Part shown: piece by piece, positions 1-6,254 of the stretch
Position numbering within the stretch: position 1 is the first letter of the stretch
Layout of the letters: every line of letters begins with the position of its first letter
DNA from: Prevotellaceae bacterium
Lineage (GTDB): Bacteria; Bacteroidota; Bacteroidia; Bacteroidales; UBA932
Assembly (NCBI GenBank): GCA_031254635.1
Contig: JAIRUB010000141.1
Coordinates: 1-7,813, forward strand
Reading direction: 5' to 3'
Length of the DNA: 7,813 nt
The notes under the pieces: generated by a model
What the model was told of the DNA's origin: nothing
The model's input: only the letters and a program-made list of their open reading frames with translations
Database searches by the model: none
Made by a program: the position numbers and the translations under genes

Positions 1-543
1 GAAATATATTTTGACAGAATCAGCCTTAGCCAAATGGATATTCGCTCGGTTAGGCGCCAACTGGGGGTGGTGCTGCAATCAGGTATGCTTCTAGCGGGAA
101 GTATTTTTGAGAACATCGCCGGGACGAACCCCAATATTTTGCAAAATGATGCTATGCGGGCGATAAAACAGGTCGGCATGGAAGAAGATTTAAAACAAAT
201 GCCTATGGGCCTACATACCATGATTTCCGAAGGCGCCAGCACGATTTCCGGCGGGCAAAGACAAAGGTTGTTAATTGCCCGGGCATTGGTGGGGAACCCC
301 AAAATACTATTCTTTGATGAGGCAACCAGCGCCCTTGACAACAGAACGCAAAAAATCGTCAGCGACAGCATAAACCAGCTTAGGGCTACCCGTATTACTA
401 TTGCGCATCGGTTAAGCACTGTGCAGGAGTGCGACCGTATTATAGTTTTGGAAGGCGGCAGGATTACCGAAGAAGGTACTTACGATGAACTCATGAAGAT
501 AAACGGGACATTTGCGGCAATGGCAAGGCGGCAAATGGCATAG
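1..543 (+). CDS. NHLM-type bacteriocin ABC transporter, ATP-binding C-terminus (partial, 5' end outside window)
   Basis: This is the last 180 residues of an ABC transporter nucleotide-binding domain; the frame is open from base 1, so the Walker A motif and any membrane domain lie upstream. Visible in order (numbered from the first codon here) are the Q-loop GVVLQ (Q26), the signature ISGGQRQR (82-89), Walker B ILFFDE with catalytic E107, the D-loop SALD, and the H-loop IAHRLS (H136). The stretches SVRRQLGVVLQ, GSIFENI, MPMGLHT and SGGQRQRLLIARAL resemble, as I remember it, the ATPase of the NHLM bacteriocin export system, which moves NHLP/Nif11-leader peptides across the membrane. Two precursor genes of those leader types lie downstream, which supports the assignment. 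A general peptide or lipid exporter remains possible. The next gene starts 10 bases after the stop with its own AGGAGG, so the two are probably co-transcribed. Confidence 0.88.
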   Translation, partial: EIYFDRISLSQMDIRSVRRQLGVVLQSGMLLAGSIFENIAGTNPNILQNDAMRAIKQVGMEEDLKQMPMGLHTMISEGASTISGGQRQRLLIARALVGNPKILFFDEATSALDNRTQKIVSDSINQLRATRITIAHRLSTVQECDRIIVLEGGRITEEGTYDELMKINGTFAAMARRQMA

Positions 544-553
544 GAGGATATGG

Positions 554-1513
554 ATGGAATTAAAGTTATTCGAAGTAAACCGATTTGCCGAATGCCCTAT
601 GGAAGAAAACCCTGAGGAAGAAACCTTTGCCCAAGATTGGGAGTCGCTGCTTAGTAGCCATACCGGGATGCCCTGGCAGCTTCTTCGTGAGATGTGTGTA
701 GAGTTAAATTTCCCTGTTAGTGAGGGTCAGAGTAAAAACCCGGAACTTTTGACGGCGCTAAAACGTGGCATACTGCCCTCATCCACAAAGGGGGCATGGG
801 TGCCTGCAGAGCCAGAGAAAATCCGCATATATCTTCATCCGACCCCAGTAGGCCGCATCCCGGTTATTGAATGCGAATCTGACAAGGATTTTATTCATTT
901 GCAGCAGAGCCTGGTCTACCGCTGCGAACCGCGCCCTGTGCCGGATTCCCGAGGGGCGACTATTATAAAGAATTATAACAATTGGGCTAGAATAAACATG
1001 CACCGCAAGGACCAGAAGGCCGATATCCTTTTATTTCCAGCTTTTTACCGTGACTATATCATATTGCTTTCCCATAGATACTACAGCGGCGTGTCGCCGG
1101 AAGTTTTTGGCCTTAAAAGTACGGACTGGCGAAAAAAATCTCTCTTACTGCGCCGTGAACACGAAGCAGCCCACTATATGACTCAACGTTATTATCATTC
1201 CACGAAAAATGAAATCCATGACGAAATTATCGCGGATTTTATGGGCTTGACAGCGGCTTTTGGTGAATATGATCCGATTAAATTCTTTACTTTTTTAGGG
1301 CTTGAAAACTATCCAAAGTATCGTATGGGCGGCAGGCTGGAAATTTATTTGTCTACGGATGTAGATGAGTTCGGCTTGCTGTGCGCAACCTTGATGCATG
1401 CTGCACAAAACATAGCTGTATATTACAAGAAAAATAGGCAAAATCGAATAAAAATGTTCCATACCCTCTGCCGGACATCGGTAGCGGATATGGCGAGGGG
1501 AAGCTTTGCATGA
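554..1513 (+). CDS. Putative HExxH zinc metallopeptidase of unknown family
   Basis: This is a 319-residue protein with no signal peptide or clear membrane segment. I chose ATG at 554 because AGGAGG (542-547) sits 6 bases upstream; an in-frame start at 512 would lie inside the transporter gene without such a site. Residues 203-207 read HEAAH, the HExxH zinc-binding and catalytic motif. It is followed by DEIIAD (223-228), where E224 could be the third zinc ligand in an ExxxD arrangement like that of gluzincins. The rest is not recognised. The gene lies between an exporter ATPase and a sigma factor, overlapping the latter by ATGA, so translation is probably coupled. Possible jobs are trimming of the exported peptide, leader removal, or proteolytic control of the sigma factor. 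Function is inferred from motif and context only, and the zinc fold is unproven. Confidence 0.75.
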   Translation: MELKLFEVNRFAECPMEENPEEETFAQDWESLLSSHTGMPWQLLREMCVELNFPVSEGQSKNPELLTALKRGILPSSTKGAWVPAEPEKIRIYLHPTPVGRIPVIECESDKDFIHLQQSLVYRCEPRPVPDSRGATIIKNYNNWARINMHRKDQKADILLFPAFYRDYIILLSHRYYSGVSPEVFGLKSTDWRKKSLLLRREHEAAHYMTQRYYHSTKNEIHDEIIADFMGLTAAFGEYDPIKFFTFLGLENYPKYRMGGRLEIYLSTDVDEFGLLCATLMHAAQNIAVYYKKNRQNRIKMFHTLCRTSVADMARGSFA

Positions 1514-2031
1514 TTAAGACTGTTGTGCAACCAATAAAAGATGATTTTGAGGAAGTATTCAAAGAACAATTCCCGATTGTCTATGGATACATATACTACC
1601 ATATAAACAACACAAATGATGCAGAAGATTTGACAGCAGACGTGTTTACCCGGGCTTTTAGATATTGGTATAGTTATTCCCCTGAAAGGGGCAGCAGGGG
1701 TGAATGGATAGGTGGAATTGCACGAAATACGGTAAAAACATATGCTCAGAAAAAAGTGTACAGCTTTCAAACTATCGAATTATCCGAATTTATACCCGCA
1801 AATACTGATGTAGAAGCTGTCTGCCTTCGTAACGATGATATAAGAAGGGTTTTTGCACAAATTGCTACATTGCCGGAATGGCAACGCAAACTTCTGATAA
1901 TGAAATTTTTTTGGAATTGTTCCAATAAGGATATTGCCAAAGTTATGAGCATGAGCGCGAGTAATGTAGGCGTAACACTGCATAGGATTATCAAGAAACT
2001 TCAAACAAGCCTGCAAAAGTATATTTCGTAA
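1510..2031 (+). CDS. ECF-like RNA polymerase sigma factor
   Basis: This 173-residue protein has the two-domain plan of ECF sigma factors. A region 2-like helical block (about 15-80) contains NDAEDLTADVFTRAFRYW and a GEWIGGIARN segment. A region 4 helix-turn-helix follows (about 116-168), with LPEWQRKLLIMKFF and then NKDIAKVMSMSASNVGVTLHR, ending in a basic helix. Sigma regions 1.2 and 3 are absent, as expected for ECF factors. The ATG overlaps the stop of the metallopeptidase gene (ATGA), with GAGGGG (1495-1500) as a plausible ribosome site. No dedicated membrane anti-sigma gene follows; instead a PP2C phosphatase, a STAS protein and an RsbW-like ATPase do, which suggests control by partner switching. 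Its target promoters are unknown; the peptide and export genes nearby are the natural candidates (inference). Confidence 0.88.
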   Translation: MIKTVVQPIKDDFEEVFKEQFPIVYGYIYYHINNTNDAEDLTADVFTRAFRYWYSYSPERGSRGEWIGGIARNTVKTYAQKKVYSFQTIELSEFIPANTDVEAVCLRNDDIRRVFAQIATLPEWQRKLLIMKFFWNCSNKDIAKVMSMSASNVGVTLHRIIKKLQTSLQKYIS

Positions 2032-2073
2032 TCATGCAATTGAGTATAGCAGACGAAAAAGGAGAAGAATTTA

Positions 2074-3561
2074 ATGGGACCTGGCTTTGATGTTATACTT
2101 ATGTGGACATTCGCAGTGTCTTTGTCAGGCATAATGACTGTGCTAATTTGCGCTATAACCTTGAAACGCAAGTATTCAATAACAGCAACCCTCGTGGGCT
2201 ATGCGGTTGCATATGTCGGCGGCTTCATCATAACATATTTACTCTACTATGACAATATAGCAGGCGATTTTGGCGGGATTATTGTTATGCCGGTGTTGAT
2301 TTGGGTAGCTTGCCTGCTACTTAATACTGAACATTGGTCGTCAAAATGGTTTGTGGCGATAATGGCGACGCTTGTTTCTAATATATTAACTTTTTTTATC
2401 TGTGGCCCGATCATCAGTTTAATTGATAAAGCGCCAGACCCATACAGTATTGGTACTATTTCATTATTTATAGGATTAAAAGTTGCTTTGCTTATCTTGC
2501 TGTTTACCCTTTATAAAAAAAAGCTGCGGGATAGAGTGTGGGCAAGCATCAATATTCTAGACGGCGAGCTGAGCAACTCGTTGTCCATTGCGCTAGTATC
2601 ATTTTTAGGGTTTTGCATGATCAATGCCATTACCGATGGTATTGGAATAACCCCTACATCCCTAATAATACGCCAGCTCGATCAAGTAATTAAGATTGGC
2701 AATGTTGAACTCAACTATAATATCATCGTATTTTACGGCATCATCAGTATAATTTTTGTTTTTTGGTTTTGGCAAATACTGTCTACAGTTAGTCGCTCTA
2801 CCAACGTATTTAAAACGAAAACAGGATTAAATGTTGCCAGAAAGATACAGCAGGATATGCTACCCCGCGAACTCCCTGCATTATCTAACCGCCCCGAATT
2901 TGAAATTCATGGCAGTATGCATCCAGCCAAGGAAGTCGGTGGCGATTTCTATGATTTCTTTTTAGTAAATGAAAATACCCTTGCCATAATCATAGCTGAT
3001 GTTTCTGACAAGGGCGTACCTGCCGCGTTATATATGGCTATTACTAAAACCATTATTAAAAGCAGCGCAATATCCGGTAAGAACCCAAAAGAAGTCTTTG
3101 AAACAGTCAATAATATCCTCTGCGAAAATAACGAAACCGGCATGTTCGTAACGGCGTTCTTGGGATATCTCGATATTTCAAGCGGAAAATTTGTTTATGT
3201 CAATGCCGGGCATAACTTACCGTTGCTGCGCTCCAAAAATGGAAATTCCTCCGGTAGGCGCTTCGAATGGCTAAAAGCAGATGCTGGTTTTGTGCTAGCT
3301 GGGATGAAGGATACATTTTATAAGATGCATGAGATCAGCCTTAAACCCGGAGACGAAATATTCCTTTATACTGATGGCGTAACCGAAGCTATAAACCGCG
3401 AAGAAGAGCTATTTGGCGACCGTCGCCTGTTTGAAACAGTAAATAGTTGTGTTGATTTGCCGTTAAGCGAACTTATCTTATCTGCAAAGCTTAAAATCGA
3501 CAAATTCGCTAGTGGTACAGAGCAGGCCGATGACATAACCATGCTTGCTTTAAGGTATTAA
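2074..3561 (+). CDS. Membrane-bound SpoIIE/RsbU-type PP2C serine phosphatase
   Basis: This 495-residue protein joins an N-terminal membrane region to a cytoplasmic PPM/PP2C phosphatase. About seven hydrophobic segments are seen near residues 4-26, 36-60, 65-86, 91-118, 125-147, 168-190 and 213-235. A linker with ARKIQQDMLP then leads into the catalytic domain (about 265-495). Metal-binding motifs are intact: GGDFYD (D291), ADVSDKG (D309, D312), TDGVTE (D434) and ADDIT (D486, D487). This SpoIIE class typically dephosphorylates STAS anti-anti-sigma proteins, and such a protein is encoded about 1 kb downstream. The membrane part has no recognisable PAS, GAF or HAMP domain and is not a sensor I can name; it might sense a membrane or peptide signal (inference). 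GGAGAAG at 2061-2067 supports the ATG at 2074. It follows the sigma gene by 42 bases. Confidence 0.93.
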   Translation: MGPGFDVILMWTFAVSLSGIMTVLICAITLKRKYSITATLVGYAVAYVGGFIITYLLYYDNIAGDFGGIIVMPVLIWVACLLLNTEHWSSKWFVAIMATLVSNILTFFICGPIISLIDKAPDPYSIGTISLFIGLKVALLILLFTLYKKKLRDRVWASINILDGELSNSLSIALVSFLGFCMINAITDGIGITPTSLIIRQLDQVIKIGNVELNYNIIVFYGIISIIFVFWFWQILSTVSRSTNVFKTKTGLNVARKIQQDMLPRELPALSNRPEFEIHGSMHPAKEVGGDFYDFFLVNENTLAIIIADVSDKGVPAALYMAITKTIIKSSAISGKNPKEVFETVNNILCENNETGMFVTAFLGYLDISSGKFVYVNAGHNLPLLRSKNGNSSGRRFEWLKADAGFVLAGMKDTFYKMHEISLKPGDEIFLYTDGVTEAINREEELFGDRRLFETVNSCVDLPLSELILSAKLKIDKFASGTEQADDITMLALRY

Positions 3562-3571
3562 GTGTGCAAAA

Positions 3572-3598
3572 GAGATTCTACGAAAATCGGAGAATTTC
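3572..3598 (+). repeat. Weak hairpin ahead of the CPBP protease gene
   Basis: GAGATTCT (3572-3579) can pair with AGAATTTC (3591-3598) with one G-U pair, leaving an 11-base loop. An alternative pairing of CGAAAAT with ATTTCG competes with it. It is followed by an A-rich rather than T-rich run, so it is not a rightward intrinsic terminator. It could protect mRNA ends or be chance. Confidence 0.25.
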
Positions 3599-3615
3599 GC
3601 TGAAATAAAAAAAAG

Positions 3616-3627
3616 AAGGAGGTGATC
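3616..3627 (+). promoter_or_regulatory. Exceptionally long Shine-Dalgarno site deciding the start of the CPBP gene
   Basis: AAGGAGGTGATC matches all 12 bases expected to pair with the usual bacterial 16S 3' tail (GATCACCTCCTT). The GTG inside it (3622) is in frame with the gene but is part of the ribosome site, so the true start is ATG 3631, 8 bases after the GGAGG core. It implies strong translation of this gene relative to the rest of the operon (inference). Confidence 0.8.
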
Positions 3628-3630
3628 AAT

Positions 3631-4515
3631 ATGAAAAAATCAAATCAGTTTATTATTTTAACCTGTATAATTAGCTGGATTGTGGCAGGGGCGGCAATTT
3701 TGCTTGGTTTGCGTATTAGTAATGCGCTTGCCTACACGGTTTTTGCTGCTGCCTATATGTTTTTGCCTGCTATCTGCGCAATAATCCTTCAAGCAACCCA
3801 CAAAGAAAAGCCGTTTAGAAATTTGAACATTTCTTTTCGGCTTAACTGGTGGTTCCTTGCTGCGGGAATAACGCCGGTTGCTCTTGTCTTTTTGACACTG
3901 GGGATAAACATCTTGTTTCCAAATATCTCTTTTTCTGCAGGTGCCGAAGGGTATCTTGCCTCTTTGCCTGCCGAAGCTGCGGAAGGGGCCGCTAAACAAA
4001 TATCACAGTTTCCGCCCGCAATTTTCATGCTTATTCAAATAGTAAACGCACTGATTGCCGGGTATACCATTAATGCCTTATTCGCGTTTGGCGAAGAATT
4101 GGGCTGGCGCGGTTACTTACTCAGAGAATTGAAAAACAAGAAATTCTTGCATGCTTCGCTTATTATTGGCTTAGTATGGGGATTATGGCATTTTCCCTTG
4201 ATTTTGCTAGGACATAATTATCCGCAGCATCCCGTGGCAGGCGTGGGAATGATGATGGTCATGTGTGTATTAACGTCGCCGGTTATGATTTATATTGTGA
4301 TAAAATCGAAATCGGTGATCACAGCGGCAATTTTTCATGGAACATTCAATGCCATTGCCGGAATTGGCGTATTTTTTCTCGTAGGCGGCAATGATTTAAC
4401 AAACGGGGTAACAGGGGCTGCGGGATTTATAGCTTTGCTTTTGTTGAGCCTTGCCTTTTTTCTGTACGATAAGTATCTTACCAAAGAAAATGTTTTCACC
4501 AAGTCGATAGTATAA
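3631..4515 (+). CDS. CPBP (CAAX/Abi) family intramembrane glutamic protease
   Basis: This 294-residue polytopic membrane protein has about eight hydrophobic segments and the three CPBP motifs. They are EELGWR (E155, E156, R160, the EExxxR motif), WHFP in GLVWGLWHFPL (H187), and HGTFN (H236, N240). The family includes eukaryotic Rce1, and bacterial members are frequent in bacteriocin loci, where several act as self-immunity proteins. It lies between the phosphatase and the STAS gene on the same strand, so two roles fit: immunity to the peptides made here, or cleavage of a membrane regulator in the sigma cascade. All catalytic residues are present, so it is probably active. Family assignment is firm; substrate is unknown. 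Confidence 0.9.
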   Translation: MKKSNQFIILTCIISWIVAGAAILLGLRISNALAYTVFAAAYMFLPAICAIILQATHKEKPFRNLNISFRLNWWFLAAGITPVALVFLTLGINILFPNISFSAGAEGYLASLPAEAAEGAAKQISQFPPAIFMLIQIVNALIAGYTINALFAFGEELGWRGYLLRELKNKKFLHASLIIGLVWGLWHFPLILLGHNYPQHPVAGVGMMMVMCVLTSPVMIYIVIKSKSVITAAIFHGTFNAIAGIGVFFLVGGNDLTNGVTGAAGFIALLLLSLAFFLYDKYLTKENVFTKSIV

Positions 4516-4585
4516 GCTATTTCCAAACTCTACGGAGCGTTTATTGTTTTTCTTTCTCCATAAATCTATACGAGAGGTGAATACT

Positions 4586-4885
4586 ATGAAAATTAAAGTG
4601 CTTCAAAATGAAGAAAAAACTACTCTTACTCTGACAGGCAGGTTGGACGCAACTACATCCCAGGCTTTGCAGGATGCCCTTATGCCTCATTTGGGCAAAA
4701 ATAAGCATGTTGAACTTGATTTAGCCAAACTAGCTTATACTTCATCCGCAGGGTTGCGTGTATTGCTTATGGGTGAGAAGACAGCTAAGGCGCAAGAAGG
4801 CAGGCTAACACTTGTGAATGTAACCCCTGAGGTTATGGAAGTATTTGAAATGACGGGGTTTTCCGGAATTCTGCATTTTGAATAA
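4586..4885 (+). CDS. STAS-domain anti-sigma factor antagonist (RsbV/SpoIIAA-like)
   Basis: This 99-residue single STAS domain begins at ATG 4586, preceded by GAGGTGA (4574-4580). An in-frame TTG further upstream (4544) would add unrelated residues and lacks a ribosome site. It shows LTLTGRLDATTSQAL near the N-terminus and YTSSAGLRVLL (51-61), the loop that carries the phosphorylated serine in this family; S53 or S54 is the candidate site. VNVTPEVMEVFEMTGF (from about residue 73) is the typical C-terminal strand-helix. In partner switching the unphosphorylated form binds the anti-sigma kinase and frees the sigma factor, and a PP2C phosphatase resets it. The matching kinase (next gene) and phosphatase (two genes upstream) are both present here, so this is very likely their shared substrate. 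Confidence 0.93.
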   Translation: MKIKVLQNEEKTTLTLTGRLDATTSQALQDALMPHLGKNKHVELDLAKLAYTSSAGLRVLLMGEKTAKAQEGRLTLVNVTPEVMEVFEMTGFSGILHFE

Positions 4886-4920
4886 ACAGTGCGACTCTAA
4901 GATAGCGAAGGGTGAAAGAG

Positions 4921-5448
4921 ATGAATAGTGACTTAATGGTAGAAAAATATGCGATTATGAAAGAAACTAAAATTGAGGCAAAAGTAGGAAATCTAGAGGC
5001 CGTGCAAAATTTTATATCGGAAGTACTAAAAGCCGCCTCGGATTGTCCTGCGAAATTGCAGAGGCAAATCATTCTGGCGGTGGAAGAAATTTTTGTTAAT
5101 ATAGCACTCTATGCGTATAGTCAAAACGTGTGGGCTACGAGTTCGCAAAACAAACAACCGGTTGCGGAGGCTGGCATTGTAACAATCCGCATAGCCGTTA
5201 GCGATGAAATTATAATTGAGTTTATGGATAGTGGCATTCCCTTTAACCCACTAGAAATAGACGAGCCAAATCTTACGTCGAGTACAGAAGAACGTGAGAT
5301 TGGCGGGTTGGGTATTTTTATGGTGAAAAACTTGATGGACACCATAAAATATCGGAATGAGGATAATAAGAATATTTTGATACTAGCTAAGAAAGTGGCA
5401 AAATATTCTTATCCGCTTAATTTTCCGGTGGGTGAGGTTCGATGGTAG
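4921..5448 (+). CDS. RsbW/SpoIIAB-like ATP-binding anti-sigma factor/serine kinase
   Basis: This 175-residue GHKL-type ATPase starts at ATG 4921, with AAGGGTGA (4908-4915) upstream; the in-frame GTG at 4912 lies inside that site and is less likely. The N box is EEIFVN (E56, N60), the G1 box is MDSGIPF (D103, G105) and the G2 box is GGLGIFMVKNL (128-138). The histidine dimerisation domain of two-component kinases is absent, as in RsbW. A polar insert (about 70-84) separates N box and G1. Such proteins bind a sigma factor and phosphorylate their STAS partner, encoded 35 bases upstream. The sigma target is not proven; the ECF-like factor of this operon is the obvious candidate, although the classical targets are group 3 sigmas. 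The gene is last in the left cluster and ends 19 bases before a hairpin. Confidence 0.9.
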   Translation: MNSDLMVEKYAIMKETKIEAKVGNLEAVQNFISEVLKAASDCPAKLQRQIILAVEEIFVNIALYAYSQNVWATSSQNKQPVAEAGIVTIRIAVSDEIIIEFMDSGIPFNPLEIDEPNLTSSTEEREIGGLGIFMVKNLMDTIKYRNEDNKNILILAKKVAKYSYPLNFPVGEVRW

Positions 5449-5467
5449 TTGTCGGCGGTGTTTGGTT

Positions 5468-5502
5468 GTGGTAAGAATTTGTTAAAAACACATTCTTACC
5501 AC
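5468..5502. terminator. Perfect 11-bp hairpin between convergent genes
   Basis: GTGGTAAGAAT (5468-5478) and ATTCTTACCAC (5492-5502) form a perfect 11-bp stem with a 13-base loop. It lies between the end of the anti-sigma gene and the 3' end of the minus-strand precursor gene, and its right arm includes that gene's stop codon and last Trp codon. Neither direction has a clear T run after the stem, so it is terminator-like by place but not a canonical intrinsic terminator. It may instead stabilise transcript ends. Confidence 0.45.
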
Positions 5503-5771
5503 TTAATACTAACAACCCAAAGATTGACATTGCCACCACCAGATACCTCATCGAGAGCATCAAGGCTTAGCTCTTCACCTTCCGTATAACTGTTTTGCGT
5601 TTTTCTTAGCATCGCTCCGTACTCTTTGAGTTCATCCAACGTAAAATCGTGACCAAGAGCGTTGATTTCCTTTAGTGCTACGTTAGCATCAAGGCCTACC
5701 AGTTTTCTTGCACGTTCCTGATTAGCGTTCAGAATTTCTGATAGGATTTCTACTTTTTCTTGTGCAATCAT
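5496..5771 (-). CDS. Nif11-like double-glycine leader precursor peptide with very short core
   Basis: This 91-residue peptide precursor starts at the ATG complementary to 5769-5771, with AAAGGGGGG just upstream on the minus strand; an in-frame TTG at 5819 would add 16 unrelated residues and is less likely. The helical leader (1-60) contains ALGHDFTLDELKEYG, similar to the Nif11-like leader family, in which an xGxDFTxxEL segment is common. ELSLDALDEVSGG (67-79) is a textbook double-glycine cleavage motif. Cutting after G79 would leave only GNVNLWVVSIKW (12 residues). That core has no Cys, one Ser, one Lys and two Trp. It may be a modified peptide (Trp crosslink or Lys acylation), a pheromone, or an unmodified bacteriocin fragment; the sequence cannot decide. 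It converges on the partner-switching operon and faces away from the GNAT/NHLP genes. Confidence 0.8.
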   Translation of the reverse strand: MIAQEKVEILSEILNANQERARKLVGLDANVALKEINALGHDFTLDELKEYGAMLRKTQNSYTEGEELSLDALDEVSGGGNVNLWVVSIKW

Positions 5772-5844
5772 TGTTTGCCCCCCTTTGCTTAAAAACTTGA
5801 AAAGCCATCTTCCTCTCAAACACTAATTCTTCTATATTTTAACT

Positions 5845-5853
5845 ACCTCCTTT
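5845..5853 (-). promoter_or_regulatory. Orphan strong Shine-Dalgarno-like site (minus strand)
   Basis: The minus strand reads AAAGGAGGT, but no ATG, GTG or TTG follows within normal spacing, and the next stretch contains in-frame stops in all phases. The Nif11-like precursor start is more than 70 bases away. It may be a relic of a lost small gene or a chance match; on the plus strand the same bases form an anti-Shine-Dalgarno-like CCTCCTTT. Confidence 0.35.
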
Positions 5854-6008
5854 AGAGAATAACATTACATGTTTTTTTAAGAATCTGCCTTTCCCTTTTT
5901 TTCTATTACTGCATATGATTATGTAATGAATTTCAAGAATTCAAGTAGTTTTTATAAAGTAGTTTTAAGGTTTCGCTAAGTCATGATGGATAACACTTAT
6001 TACTACAG

Positions 6009-6106
6009 GGGGTGTAAATAAACCCATGTTTATAAACAGGTGCCTCTGATTTAGCAAGCATTTCTGGTTGTTGATTTGCAATTTTTCGTAGGTTTATGGA
6101 CACCCC
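6009..6106. repeat. 98-bp element bounded by imperfect 16-bp inverted repeats
   Basis: GGGGTGTAAATAAACC (6009-6024) and GGTTTATGGACACCCC (6091-6106) are inverted copies matching at 14 of 16 positions; the two mismatches are adjacent (AA against GG). As RNA this gives two 7-bp helices around a 2x2 A-G internal loop. Inside are a 6-bp hairpin ATAAAC-CCAT-GTTTAT (6019-6034) and the palindrome GTTTATAAAC (6029-6038), so the motif ATAAAC or its complement occurs four times. TACA stands just outside both ends (6004-6007 with one extra base, and 6107-6110). It could be a structured leader RNA of the GNAT/NHLP operon, an operator, or a tiny transposon-like insertion. I do not recognise it. Confidence 0.5.
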
Positions 6107-6216
6107 TACACCAATTTTGCAAAATACGAAATCCACAAAACAGGCAGAACGGCAACGACTAGAGTTCCGGCGCGATATTAAAAATATTCTGAAAACATAT
6201 TCAGTGCTCCAGTAAT

Positions 6217-6254
6217 AAGATTTCATTTCGCTCGAAATCTTGCACGAAATCTTG
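6217..6254. repeat. Clustered inverted and direct repeats upstream of the GNAT gene
   Basis: AAGATTTC (6217-6224) pairs perfectly with GAAATCTT (6234-6241) across a 9-base loop. The longer unit CGAAATCTTG (6233-6242) recurs exactly at 6245-6254 with a 12-base period. Three copies of one 8-base half-site lie 50 to 90 bases before the GNAT start, which suits a repressor or activator site, or a hairpin in the leader. No regulator family is identified. Confidence 0.4.

Noticed and set aside
512..553. Longer in-frame start for the HExxH protein
   Set aside because: It lies inside the ABC transporter gene without a ribosome site, while ATG 554 has AGGAGG at ideal spacing.
1353..1770. Minus-strand ORFs opposite the metallopeptidase and sigma genes
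   Set aside because: They are shadows of well-supported plus-strand genes with no ribosome sites or domains.
5863..5928. CATTACAT/ATGTAATG inverted pair as an operator
   Set aside because: Only 8 bp separated by 50 bases in AT-rich sequence; likely chance.
5943..6038. CRISPR-like or tandem repeat array
   Set aside because: The repeats are 6 to 10 bases, two to four copies, with irregular spacing; no array structure.
6096..6215. 39-codon plus-strand ORF with a charged, helix-like sequence (KQAERQRLEFRRDIKNILK)
   Set aside because: Only a poor TAGG lies 3 bases before the ATG, which itself lies in an inverted-repeat arm; no family recognised. It could be a relic of a lost gene.
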